From: Methanobacteriota archaeon
GTDB taxonomy: Archaea > Thermoplasmatota > E2 > DHVEG-1
NCBI GenBank assembly: GCA_903877165.1
Contig: CAIRCU010000008.1
Span: 1 to 64,000 of the forward strand
Reading direction: 5' to 3'
Length of the DNA stretch: 64,000 nucleotides
Made by a program: the position numbers and the translations under genes
Shown: piece by piece, positions 1 to 9,036 of the stretch
How the letters are laid out: each line of letters opens with the position of its first letter
Numbering within the stretch: the stretch's first letter is position 1
Notes under the pieces: generated by a model
Seen by the model: only the letters and a program-made list of their open reading frames with translations
Databases searched by the model: none
Told to the model about the DNA's origin: nothing

Positions 1-432
1 ATAAATACCGTAAGCGGTGGTGTGCATATTAACGGCTTTAAGAATGCGCTGCTGAAAGTAATTGAGGAGATTATTGAAAAAGAGAGACTTATAAAAGATG
101 TTTCTTCCACTAATGTATTACCAAGGGATGTTAGCGAAGGGTTGACAGCAATTGTCAGTATTAAATTACCTAATCCACAATTTGAAGGTCAAACTAAGAC
201 AAAGTTGAATAATTTTGATATTAGAATGGAAATAGAAGAAACATGCGTAAAAGAGATTCAAGCATATTTTAAAGCACATCCAGTTGTATCACAAAGTATT
301 ATTTCTAGAGTTGTTGAATCAGTAAGAGCAAGAGATGCAGCTGCAAAAGCAAGAACATTAGTCAGAAAGAAAAACAAGTTCGATTCATTAGATTTCCCTT
401 ATCAAAAATGGTATGCTTTTTACTTTTACTGA
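1..432 (+). pseudogene. gyrB: DNA gyrase subunit B, fragment (5' end outside window; truncated before the TOPRIM domain)
   Basis: In-frame reading from base 1 gives INTVSGGVHINGFKNAL...DVSEGLTAIVSIKLPNPQFEGQTKTKLNN...VVESVRARDAAAKARTLVRKKNKFDSLDFP, typical GyrB transducer sequence. Homology stops near base 400 and a stop follows at 432; no TOPRIM motif follows. Confidence 0.8.
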
Positions 433-522
433 TCGCTGGATAGTCCATTGAAATCGCTTTTCTCCCCTTGATTGAACTGCCATGAAGGTCAATGAAATCC
501 AAATGCGGGTTATGTATAAAAA

Positions 523-981
523 TTAAACTGCCTTCTTTAGTTGCTTTATTACCTTATTTTTACTTTTTACTATGTTATGATTAATTTCACATTCCCAAAG
601 TTCAATCGTTGTCCATCCTGTTTCTTTCAAAGCCCTAATCATGTGCTTGTCACGCTTTTTATTGTTATAAAATTTCCTTCTCCAGAATTCCCTGTTTCTC
701 TTTGGTAAAGGAAGATTACACCGTGGGCATCGATGCCAAAAGCATCCATTAACAAAAATCGCAATTTTTTTTGAAGGATAAGCGATATCAGGTCGCCCGG
801 GAATCTTTTTCCAATGTAGACGATATCCGGGATAACCCGCTTCTCTTAAAGCACGCCTTAAGATAAGTTCGGGGTTTGTGTCTTTGCCTTTATTTGCCTT
901 CATGGTCTTAGTCGTTGCTGGGGAACTCGGAGGTGGGGATGGTCCTAGAGGTGAACTATTCTTTGAGCGCGCCTTGTCCAT
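523..981 (-). CDS. vsr: Very short patch repair (Vsr) endonuclease
   Basis: KGKDTNPELILRRALREAGYPGYRLHWKKIPGRPDIAYPSKKIAIFVNGCFWHRC...NREFWRRKFYNNKKRDKHMIRALKETGWTTIELWECEI matches the Vsr family. ATG at 981 avoids overlap with the divergent gene at 1004. Confidence 0.9.
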   Translation of the reverse strand: MDKARSKNSSPLGPSPPPSSPATTKTMKANKGKDTNPELILRRALREAGYPGYRLHWKKIPGRPDIAYPSKKIAIFVNGCFWHRCPRCNLPLPKRNREFWRRKFYNNKKRDKHMIRALKETGWTTIELWECEINHNIVKSKNKVIKQLKKAV

Positions 982-1003
982 TGAGGATGAATAATTATTT
1001 CTA

Positions 1004-1822
1004 GTGGATAAAACCTTTCTTTTATCGGGATTTGTGAGGAAGGGCATGCCGCCATACTTCACTAGCGAAAGACAGCTCTTAGAGTATGCTGTAAAATTAC
1101 AAGGCCGAAAAATCTCTGATATAAGCTCGGAAATAAAGAATCTGGATTGTATTCCGCGGAATCGTACTAAAAGCGTGATTGCAAATATCATCGAGACAGA
1201 TTATTTTGGTATTCCGACGAATTCGTACGAAAATCCTGATTTCCAGGACCTGAAAATAGAACTGAAGGTCAGCCCATTAAAATATGTGCAGCGAGTCAGC
1301 TTAATCAACGCAAAGGAAAGGAACGTGCTGGGAATGGTTGATTATTACGACGTTCTCAATCATCCAATATGGCATGACAACAAACGATTGGCATGTAAAC
1401 TGGAACGCGTCCTATTCGTGTTTTATCTGCACAACTCAGAAAAGCCCGCCAGCACATGGAAAGTGCTCTCGGCGTTCTTGTGGTCTCCAAATAACGAGGA
1501 GGACCGACTAATCCAGTATGATTATCAGATAATAAGGAATAAAATCATTGGGGGAGAAAGGAACAGTGAAAAAGACAACACCATCCTTGCGACATGCCCG
1601 AAGCATCAGGGCGGGTATGATAGCAAGAATCCTGCTGGTTCAGAAGCACACTCGCTCTGTAAACATCCGGTTATGGGGGCGGCAGAGAGAAGAGGATTCT
1701 GTCTGAGGAATAACTTCGTAACAACCTTGGTAGCGACCTACGGCTTAGGGACCAACGTCGCTAAGAAAGGTAACTCCTTGGGGATACCTCCAGCCGCATT
1801 TAAATTCGATATCTTTTCTTAG
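1004..1822 (+). CDS. Sau3AI/MutH-type type II restriction endonuclease
   Basis: DLKIELKVSPLKYVQRVSLINAKERNVLGMVDYYDV and C-terminal AERRGFCLRNNFV segment, as in MutH/Sau3AI; flanked by vsr and an m5C methylase. Confidence 0.75.
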   Translation: MDKTFLLSGFVRKGMPPYFTSERQLLEYAVKLQGRKISDISSEIKNLDCIPRNRTKSVIANIIETDYFGIPTNSYENPDFQDLKIELKVSPLKYVQRVSLINAKERNVLGMVDYYDVLNHPIWHDNKRLACKLERVLFVFYLHNSEKPASTWKVLSAFLWSPNNEEDRLIQYDYQIIRNKIIGGERNSEKDNTILATCPKHQGGYDSKNPAGSEAHSLCKHPVMGAAERRGFCLRNNFVTTLVATYGLGTNVAKKGNSLGIPPAAFKFDIFS

Positions 1823-1848
1823 AAAAGAAGTATTGGACTTGCCGAAAA

Positions 1849-3513
1849 TCAGATACGGTTGATTTTTTTGATATACTCATTCATAGCATATTGGCCGACG
1901 AGAATCCGTAGAGGTATCTCGCGGCGTGGTAACCGTACGGCGCGCAAATCATTGAAGATGTAGGTGTCTTGGTAATCTTCTTCGGGGTAGTGTTCATCGA
2001 TGAGATCCCTGATTTGCTGCAATATCTCGTCTGGACCGGGTTCACCTTCATGAGTGTCGGGATTACAATATATATCTTGTAGTTCTCTTGAATTTGGAAT
2101 GCCGTTCCTTAGATTCCTGTTCAGGCCCCTCTTGAAGTTTTTGAAACCCTTCAAATCCTCCATTAGATGCTCGAACTCCTCGTTCATACATTCACACCGC
2201 AGGGGATGTTTACCACATCCTTGGTGCATGATTGAGGACCAGATGATGTCGTTTTTTTCGAAATCCGATTTCAGGTTGTTGAGCTCTACACGGAATCCTC
2301 TGACCTTGAGGTATGGGATGTGCCGAGCGAACTTTGATGCTGGGTTCCTTGCAATCAGAGGTTTGGGCTCGTGTCTTGTGCCGGTGAGGTCGAAGCTGGG
2401 TCTACGATTTCCTTCCAGCGGAATAAAGTCCTCTGGAATCTTAATACCGTTTTCAACGAGTATTGCTTTCGCTAAAGCGCGCGCCTGAAGGCAGCAGACG
2501 GCATTGCCGACAAGGCGGTATTTAGCGGATTCGTTCGTCGCTTCGAACTGGTACGTTATTGGGAACGACATAATCGAAGCAATCTCACGAATGGTGGGCA
2601 TACGGTACGAGGTATATACATCGTCCTCGCCTTTACTCCCTCCGAATATCAAAGCCTCACGAGTAGAACCGGACCTGGTCGCCATGATGGTCCGCGACGG
2701 CCTGTCGAGGTCCTCCGGAAACGACATACGTCCCATGTACCCGTGGTCCTCCTTCAGCCTCTTCGCCCGCTGCCACTCCCACTCTTCGACCGTCGTGTCA
2801 TAAAAGTGGTCTGTCAAATTTTTCCTTGGTATTTTAAAGCCATAGACTGGGTCAGTGATAATCTTGGCATTGTTTTCTTCGAGAGGGTCGGACAGACACT
2901 CCAGCACACGTCTGGTAAAAACCTTAGATGATTCACCGTTTTCTTTTATCGGCTTCGGATAATCCCCGCAGAAGAATCTCAATCGGCCCTGTGGTGCCCC
3001 GTAGTCGGCTGCATCTAGGATGTTCCGTTCCTTAATACGAAGAGCGACTTTTTCTCCACCTGGAAGGTTCAAGTCGTTGAATGTATAGCTGTCCTTCACA
3101 TATGGGGACGAGTTCGGGACGTTCTCTAATATCCAGTATCTAAGGATGCTCTTAGGCCTGTTCAGTTTCCATGCAACAATTCTTAGGTAGTACTCGATAA
3201 GTTGTATTCCGAATCCTTTTTCGGCCTTGCCCGCCTTGTTCGATCCACTAAATGCGACGCATGGGGGTGATCCGATTATGATTTCGACATCAGGTACGAC
3301 CCTATCAATGTCCTCCGGTGTTTTCAAGGACAGGATGTCTAATTTGACCGTATTAGATTCGGGATGGTTCAATTTATGTGTGTTGACTGCGGGCTGCCAG
3401 TTATCAAGTCCGAAGACGACATTGAACCCCATCTGACGGAACCCTTCTGAAAAGCCTCCTGCCCCACAGAAGAAGTCCGCCACCCTCATTTTTGCGGCCT
3501 TCATAGATGTCAC
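1849..3513 (-). CDS. DNA (cytosine-5)-methyltransferase with C-terminal extension
   Basis: VADFFCGAGGFSEGF, GSPPCVAFSG, ILENVPN, SFPITYQF...RLVGNAV motifs of m5C methyltransferases. Confidence 0.93.
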   Translation of the reverse strand: MTSMKAAKMRVADFFCGAGGFSEGFRQMGFNVVFGLDNWQPAVNTHKLNHPESNTVKLDILSLKTPEDIDRVVPDVEIIIGSPPCVAFSGSNKAGKAEKGFGIQLIEYYLRIVAWKLNRPKSILRYWILENVPNSSPYVKDSYTFNDLNLPGGEKVALRIKERNILDAADYGAPQGRLRFFCGDYPKPIKENGESSKVFTRRVLECLSDPLEENNAKIITDPVYGFKIPRKNLTDHFYDTTVEEWEWQRAKRLKEDHGYMGRMSFPEDLDRPSRTIMATRSGSTREALIFGGSKGEDDVYTSYRMPTIREIASIMSFPITYQFEATNESAKYRLVGNAVCCLQARALAKAILVENGIKIPEDFIPLEGNRRPSFDLTGTRHEPKPLIARNPASKFARHIPYLKVRGFRVELNNLKSDFEKNDIIWSSIMHQGCGKHPLRCECMNEEFEHLMEDLKGFKNFKRGLNRNLRNGIPNSRELQDIYCNPDTHEGEPGPDEILQQIRDLIDEHYPEEDYQDTYIFNDLRAVRLPRREIPLRILVGQYAMNEYIKKINRI

Positions 3514-3710
3514 CTAAATCACTTTGGAACTATTTAAATCTGGATAACTTCTACATAAAGTAATTCAAATTATATACCTCCAGAGGGGGTCATCGAATGT
3601 ATTAAATTTTTAGATTTGCCAATTTTTACCTGATACATCCATTAACCTTTCTTTTGAAATATTCCTCCTTGGCGCGGGGTTATGAATCTCGAGAATTCTG
3701 AAAAAGGTCA

Positions 3711-4376
3711 TTATTTCTCTACATCCATGTTTGCAAACCCCTGCTGCCCTATAATCACATGATCAAGAACATTAATTCCCAGCACGTCTCCCGCACTCCT
3801 AAGCATCTCAGTTACCTTTTCGTCTTGTGGACTCGGTGTGCACTCCCCACTCGGATGATTATGTACTAAGATGATCGCCTTGGCATGGTTCTTAATCGCT
3901 GACGCAAACACCTCCCGCGGATGGATCAAGGACGCATCCAGCAGTCCCACGGAGATCAACTCCTCGGCAATGATCCGGTTCTTCGTATCCAGCAGCAGCG
4001 CGTAGAAGTACTCCTTCTTCTTGTCCGCAAGACGCGCCGCGAAATGATGGTACACATCCTCCGCGCACGTAATCTTCGCAGAGAACCCCTTCTGGCGCAC
4101 CTGCTCCGTGCGCCGCAGCACCTCAAACATCGCCACAAGCTTCAGCGCCTTCACCTCATCATGCACCAGGTCCTGCAGCTCCGCAAGCGAAAGCACAGAC
4201 AGCTTCGGCAGGTTGCAGCTCGCCAGCACCCGATGCGACAAATCAATAGCGTTCTCCCGTTGGTCACCGCGCCACAAGACGATGGCGAGCAACTCGGCAT
4301 CAGACAGGGACTCAGCGCCCTTGCGCTTCAAACGAGCACCTGGCCTCTCAAACCACGGCATCTCCCGGACTTTCAT
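3711..4376 (-). CDS. radC: RadC family JAB/MPN-domain protein
   Basis: ESLSDAELLAIVL, HPREVFASAIKNHAKAIILVHNHPSGECTPSPQD...VLDHVIIG; GGAGGT ribosome site upstream of ATG 4376. Confidence 0.92.
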   Translation of the reverse strand: MKVREMPWFERPGARLKRKGAESLSDAELLAIVLWRGDQRENAIDLSHRVLASCNLPKLSVLSLAELQDLVHDEVKALKLVAMFEVLRRTEQVRQKGFSAKITCAEDVYHHFAARLADKKKEYFYALLLDTKNRIIAEELISVGLLDASLIHPREVFASAIKNHAKAIILVHNHPSGECTPSPQDEKVTEMLRSAGDVLGINVLDHVIIGQQGFANMDVEK

Positions 4377-4543
4377 GGAATGTGTACCTCCCAAACTAAA
4401 ATATGAATCAAAGGATAAATATTAATAACTATCGCAATCGCCGGTTTATCTCTAAGAATGCAATTAAAATAAGCCAACCAAGAAAAAAATACTTTCACCA
4501 CTCCCACGAGACCTTAAAAACGAAGAACGGATTCTTTCTCTCC

Positions 4544-5377
4544 ATGCGGACCGGTCGACAGCAGTACCTCGCTTCCTTCCTGCAGACCGCTGGATCCTGC
4601 TCCAAGATGAAGCTTGCCAAGGTGTTTTTCCTCCTTAAATCAGAGAAATCCTCCTTGCTCCATGGGAAGTTCTACAGTTTCGTCCCCTATAAATTCGGTC
4701 CGTATTCCTTCGAGCTTTTCCATGACCTTGATCTCCTTGAACAAGCCGGGGTGGTACGGACAGACAAGAACACCGTAACCATTGAAGACGACACGGATCC
4801 AGTAGCTTTTCTACCGCAACCCCTTCTCGACTATTTTACAACTGTTTCCAAACAAAGCGACCGACAGCTCATCGACTACGTCTACGCGCACTATCCAGAG
4901 TACACGATTTTCAGCTCAATCGAGAAGAAAGTCGAGTACACTCGAGATCGAACCGGGATACTGACGATCGGCTACGAGGGGTGTTCCATCGACGAGTTCC
5001 TGCATCGCCTCATTACCGACAAGACTCAGGTTCTCGTCGACGTCAGGAATAACCCCTGGAGCATGAAGTACGGGTTCACCAAAGGCACCCTCATGTCGTT
5101 TTGTAAGAAGCTTGGCGTCGAATACCTCGGCGCACCCATGCTGGGAGTACCTCGGGCACAACGGGCATCACTACAGACCAATGAAGACTATCAACGCCTC
5201 TTCGTGGCCTATCGCAAGCACTTGATTACTCAAAAAGGGGAATTGGGGAGGCTCGTTGAATTGTCACGACAAAAACGGCTCGCCCTCGTGTGTTTCGAAA
5301 AAGACCCTATGTGTTGCCACCGCCATGTCCTCGGTGAAGAACTCAGGAAGCACGGTGCAGAGGTAACAATCGAATGA
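4544..5377 (+). CDS. DUF488 family protein with N-terminal Panacea-like helical domain
   Basis: N-term KLAKVFFLLKSE...YSFVPYKFGPYSFELFHDLDLLEQAGVV; C-term ILTIGYEGCSIDEFL...VLVDVRNNPWSMKYGF...LVCFEKDPMCCHRHVL characteristic of DUF488. Confidence 0.85.
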   Translation: MRTGRQQYLASFLQTAGSCSKMKLAKVFFLLKSEKSSLLHGKFYSFVPYKFGPYSFELFHDLDLLEQAGVVRTDKNTVTIEDDTDPVAFLPQPLLDYFTTVSKQSDRQLIDYVYAHYPEYTIFSSIEKKVEYTRDRTGILTIGYEGCSIDEFLHRLITDKTQVLVDVRNNPWSMKYGFTKGTLMSFCKKLGVEYLGAPMLGVPRAQRASLQTNEDYQRLFVAYRKHLITQKGELGRLVELSRQKRLALVCFEKDPMCCHRHVLGEELRKHGAEVTIE

Positions 5378-5485
5378 ACTGGGAGATGAAACAAAGCAGA
5401 AAAGGAAAGCAGACTCAGATTGCTATCTAGCCTCCCTGAATTACAATCTCTGGCACCAAGTTTTATATACGGGGTGATGGCATAA

Positions 5486-5581
5486 ATGGTTGTCATGCCG
5501 AAGAAAAAGGAACTAAAGGATATCGACAAATTCGTCGACGAGCACCGCGAGTACATCATGTTTTGCGCGAAGGCTCACTAG
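5486..5581 (+). CDS. Candidate small protein (31 aa), diverged copy at 9281
   Basis: MVVMPKKKELKDIDKFVDEHREYIMFCAKAH preceded by ttttatata; second copy at 9281-9367 differs mostly by conservative changes. Confidence 0.4.
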   Translation: MVVMPKKKELKDIDKFVDEHREYIMFCAKAH

Positions 5582-6041
5582 CGTAATGTTTCTGTAGCCA
5601 TCGTTTTATCTCTTTTCCATACGGAGAATCAATAAGCCGTTCGATTTCTCTGATTCGCTCTTTCGCGGATTCAAGATTCGTTATTCGAAAGAATTCTCGA
5701 TGAAGTTCGTGCTCTTCTTCGTACGTGAGCCGCCATTTTTCAAGAGCGATTCTATCTTTATCTGTCCCCGAATAGATGAAGTTGTTTTTCTGAAGGAACA
5801 AGTCGGCGGAGAGTAGCGAGGTCCGATGGTTCCCGTTCTTGAATGGATGCAAAGTAATTAGGGAGATACAGTAAGCGGTCGCTTGTTGAAAAGGGTCGTC
5901 TTGGACGTGAGTAGAAACGTATCGAATCACAAATCGGATGTCGTCAGGTTGAACAACAACATTGTTAGAAAGCTCTCCACTGACCTCAAGGGACCGGCGA
6001 TTAAGACGGCGGATGTCTTCCTCGGTGAGATACTCAACCAT
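5556..6041 (-). CDS. Fic/Doc family protein
   Basis: HPFKNGNHRTSLLSADLFL resembles the Fic/Doc motif HxFx(x)xN(x)R. Confidence 0.88.
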   Translation of the reverse strand: MVEYLTEEDIRRLNRRSLEVSGELSNNVVVQPDDIRFVIRYVSTHVQDDPFQQATAYCISLITLHPFKNGNHRTSLLSADLFLQKNNFIYSGTDKDRIALEKWRLTYEEEHELHREFFRITNLESAKERIREIERLIDSPYGKEIKRWLQKHYASEPSRKT

Positions 6042-6370
6042 GGCTAATCCCTATTAGCTGACTAAACATAAATCTATTTCATGGTTGCATCCTAGATTCC
6101 TCTGCTGCCGGGGTATAAAATTTTTTATGCGATAGTTATCATTTTTGATATCTTACGATGGTGAAATTTTTTCGAGGAAATCGAGTCTTCCTGAGTCCAG
6201 TCTGAAATAAAAAAAAGAACACGATCATTTCGAATACTTTCAGTGAACCTTGGGAGGTGTATCAACACACGAGCGATCCCTGATGTGTCTGTTTGGACCG
6301 TGGAGATAACCTGGTATTCAAGAAAGTATAAATATATACTCGGTATTAATATTAAGTTAAGGTGCTATGA

Positions 6371-6616
6371 ATGGTTCAGGCGATCATCAACATCAACGAA
6401 CATGCGAACAGAGTCCTCAACATCCTCAAAGCAAAATACGGTCTGAAAGACAAAAGCCAAGCCATTGAGAAAATGGCTGAGGAGTACGAGCAACAGATCC
6501 TCGAACCGGAACTCAAACCAGACTACATCGAAAAGATCAAGAAGATCGAACAACACGGCACATTCACGAAATACAAAACGATAGATCAACTCAAGGACGA
6601 CCTGGAAAATGCGTGA
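6371..6616 (+). CDS. Ribbon-helix-helix/DUF2683-like antitoxin
   Basis: MVQAIININEHANRVLNILKAKYGLKDKSQAIEKMAEEYEQQILEPELKPDY; overlaps a RelE-type gene by 8 bp. Confidence 0.8.
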   Translation: MVQAIININEHANRVLNILKAKYGLKDKSQAIEKMAEEYEQQILEPELKPDYIEKIKKIEQHGTFTKYKTIDQLKDDLENA

Positions 6617-6884
6617 GTACACCGTCGAGGAGGAGCTGAAAAAGACCCTTCGCGTTCTCTTCAAAAAAGATACGAAGAGATACCAGATTGTTCTGAAGAA
6701 AATACAGGAGATCGTCTCATGCGACGACATCGACCATTACAAAAATCTACATAGCCCCCTGCAGCATCTGAAACGAGTGCATATCGACACGCACTTCGTC
6801 CTCGTCTTCCGCCATGACAAAGGAAACGACAGCGTCCATTTCTACGATCTCGATCATCATGAGAACATCTACAAGAAAAAATAA
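6609..6884 (+). CDS. RelE/ParE-type toxin
   Basis: Small basic protein ending HFVLVFRHDKGNDSVHFYDLDHHENIYKK; translationally overlapping partner of an antitoxin-like gene. Confidence 0.75.
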   Translation: MREYTVEEELKKTLRVLFKKDTKRYQIVLKKIQEIVSCDDIDHYKNLHSPLQHLKRVHIDTHFVLVFRHDKGNDSVHFYDLDHHENIYKKK

Positions 6885-7019
6885 GCCACGGAGAGCCAAC
6901 GGAAGGAACTCCTGAGGCTTAAGGAAGGCTCATCGAAACAGCGCGCCCATCCCCGCTCTCGTCATCTTTTTTAAACACACTACTGCTTCAGTATATTGAT
7001 TTCAGGGAGGTGTGAATGC

Positions 7020-7427
7020 ATGAAGAAGGATGTGATTGTCAAAGTCAAATGCGATGGCTGCGGCAAGGAAATCGACTGCCCGGAGGGGATGATGAAGACG
7101 TCGAAGAAGCATCTCTGCTACTCCTGTTTCCAGGACCCGAAGAAGTATGAGCATTTCAGCGAGGACGAACGACGGAACGTCCATATCGATGCTCCCATGG
7201 AGCAGTTCGCGGACACGGTCGCCGATAACATAGCGGCCATGATGGTCGAGAGGGAGTTTCCAGGGATCTGGTCGGAAAAGAAGGAGGAGCTCAAGGAGTT
7301 GTCTAAAAAAGACCTGGCCAAGGAGATGTTCGGCGTCGGGGTCTTCATAGGGGTCCAGGCGTGTATGGACTTTATGGGGAACATGGCGGTACCGCCAAAG
7401 GACGTTGTCACCGTCGGGTCCAAGTAA
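7020..7427 (+). CDS. Zinc-ribbon hypothetical protein
   Basis: VKCDGCGKEIDCPEG...KHLCYSCFQDP; ribosome site aGGGAGGTG upstream. Confidence 0.6.
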   Translation: MKKDVIVKVKCDGCGKEIDCPEGMMKTSKKHLCYSCFQDPKKYEHFSEDERRNVHIDAPMEQFADTVADNIAAMMVEREFPGIWSEKKEELKELSKKDLAKEMFGVGVFIGVQACMDFMGNMAVPPKDVVTVGSK

Positions 7428-7491
7428 GAGAACTGGATTATCTTAAAAAAAAATCACCGTGGAGGATTCCAAGACGGGCATCATGCGGATT

Positions 7492-7593
7492 CGGCTCGCC
7501 CTCCTGTGTTTCGAAAAAGATCCTATGCGTTGCCATCGCCATGTCCTCGGTGAAGAACTCAGGAAGCATGGCGCAGAGGTGACGATCGAATGA
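7492..7593 (+). pseudogene. Remnant of a second DUF488 gene (3' end only)
   Basis: Ungapped match to 5276-5377 (8 differences in 102 nt by eye, 6 of them synonymous); reads RLALLCFEKDPMRCHRHVLGEELRKHGAEVTIE*. Similarity continues about 60 bp past the stop. Confidence 0.85.
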
Positions 7594-7740
7594 AACGGGA
7601 GATTAGACAAAGCCGAAAAGGAAAGCAGACTCAGATTGCTATCAAGCCTCCATGATGGAGCCTGATACTTTCGGTGACCCTCCCTTTGCGTTTATAAATT
7701 CTTAACCTCTTCATTCCTAAATAATTTGGGAGGTATCGAT

Positions 7741-8025
7741 TTGGTACAAGTCAGAATTGATCTTAATTATTGGAATAAAGTGACCCTTCAAAAGGTGATG
7801 AAGAAGTATAAGTTAAAAACCCGAAGTGAGGCAATTGAACTGGTGCTTGAGCAATATCTAGAAAAGATCCTGCTACCTGAATTGTTGTTGAATCAGCTAG
7901 ACCGTCTTGTTAAAAAGAGAGATCTGACGGAGCAGGATGCTGTTAGAATAAGGAACAAGATTAAGAGGGATTTTGCACCGCGGCATCGATTGTATATGAA
8001 GAAAACTGACGGGAGGCAACGATGA
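7741..8025 (+). CDS. Ribbon-helix-helix antitoxin-like protein
   Basis: VQVRIDLNYWNKVTLQKVMKKYKLKTRSEAIELVLEQYLEKILLPELL resembles the 6371 antitoxin; gggaggt upstream of TTG start. Confidence 0.7.
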   Translation: MVQVRIDLNYWNKVTLQKVMKKYKLKTRSEAIELVLEQYLEKILLPELLLNQLDRLVKKRDLTEQDAVRIRNKIKRDFAPRHRLYMKKTDGRQR

Positions 8026-8366
8026 ATTCTAACCAGAGGCAAGTCGCTGTTGACGACATAATCCTTAAATATGAGAATTATATAAACTTATATAATAGGT
8101 ACGAGTCGATGAAAGACCACATCCATTCTCCCACCCTCAGCACCATCGTCATGGTGGAAAAAACCATCCAAAAAATGGAGTACCCAACGAAAACGCAACT
8201 TTGGAAAGCACTCCCGAAAAAAGTCATGTACCAGACCTTCTGCGTCATCATCGAGTATCTCATCGACTCTGGGAAAATCATGGTCGACACCGACCATCGT
8301 CTTGTGTGGACATGGAACCCTGAAATGATCAAGAAGATCGCATCATCCGGGGTTAAATTGCGATGA
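8022..8366 (+). CDS. Winged-helix-like conserved hypothetical, middle gene of TA operon
   Basis: ATGA overlaps with both neighbours; KMEYPTKTQLWKALPKKVMYQTFCVIIEYLIDSGKIMVDTDHRLVWTW looks like a winged helix. Confidence 0.6.
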   Translation: MNSNQRQVAVDDIILKYENYINLYNRYESMKDHIHSPTLSTIVMVEKTIQKMEYPTKTQLWKALPKKVMYQTFCVIIEYLIDSGKIMVDTDHRLVWTWNPEMIKKIASSGVKLR

Positions 8367-8701
8367 GTACCAAATCCATCCATGTTGCCTTCGCGACCCC
8401 GCTTCTTGAGAAAAATTTCGAACGATTAAAACAGGGAACCTTTGAAGAGCAGCAACTCTATGCCTCATTGGAACATGCTATTGAGATATTGAAATTGAAC
8501 CCGATGTACGGAAAGAAAATCCCTCGTCGCCTCTGGCCTCGAAGTTACACAAAACGCTACCAACTTACGAACCTGTGGAAATACAATCTCCCCAAAGCAT
8601 GGAGGATGATTTACACGATTTACGAAGATAAAGTCATGATCCTCAATGTCATTCTTGATTGGTTTCCACATAAAGAGTATGAGCGAGTTTTCAACTACTG
8701 A
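8363..8701 (+). CDS. RelE-superfamily toxin-like protein
   Basis: NPMYGKKIPRRLWPRSYTKRYQLTNLWKYNLPKAWRMIYTIYEDKVMILNVILDWFPHKEYERVF. Confidence 0.7.
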   Translation: MSTKSIHVAFATPLLEKNFERLKQGTFEEQQLYASLEHAIEILKLNPMYGKKIPRRLWPRSYTKRYQLTNLWKYNLPKAWRMIYTIYEDKVMILNVILDWFPHKEYERVFNY

Positions 8702-8766
8702 TTTTTAGAGAAGTGAATCATTGGGTAATGATGATTCAATGTAGAGTCACAATTTCTTATAGAAAA

Positions 8767-9006
8767 TTATAGTCCCAGACGTCTCTTTGCTTCCTCAAGA
8801 GTAACAAATTGTCCTTTTTTATATCGCTCCCTTGCTTCTTCAATGGCTTTGATTGTTTCTTTGCTTAGCTCGGGGTTTTTTTTGATGTTTTTCACGATAT
8901 AGACGAGCTTGCGGATGACTTCATCGTAGCTTTCGTTCTTGTTTTCTCGGAATTGATCGATTTGGAGTTTGGTATCGGTTTGGATTTTGATGGTGGTCGC
9001 GCTCAT
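8767..9006 (-). CDS. Orphan RHH-type antitoxin
   Basis: ATTIKIQTDTKLQIDQFRENKNESYDEVIRKLVYIVKN...IEEARERYKKGQFVTLEEAKRRLGL; no toxin ORF adjacent on the same strand. Confidence 0.75.
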   Translation of the reverse strand: MSATTIKIQTDTKLQIDQFRENKNESYDEVIRKLVYIVKNIKKNPELSKETIKAIEEARERYKKGQFVTLEEAKRRLGL

Positions 9007-9008
9007 CA

Positions 9009-9036
9009 AGTATACTTAGGTATACCAAGGTATAAA
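9009..9036 (-). promoter_or_regulatory. Candidate RHH operator: three GTATAC-type sites at 10-bp spacing overlapping the TATA box
   Basis: agtatact-ta-ggtatacc-aa-ggtataaa directly upstream of the 9006 start codon; the first two 8-mers are perfect palindromes. Confidence 0.6.
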
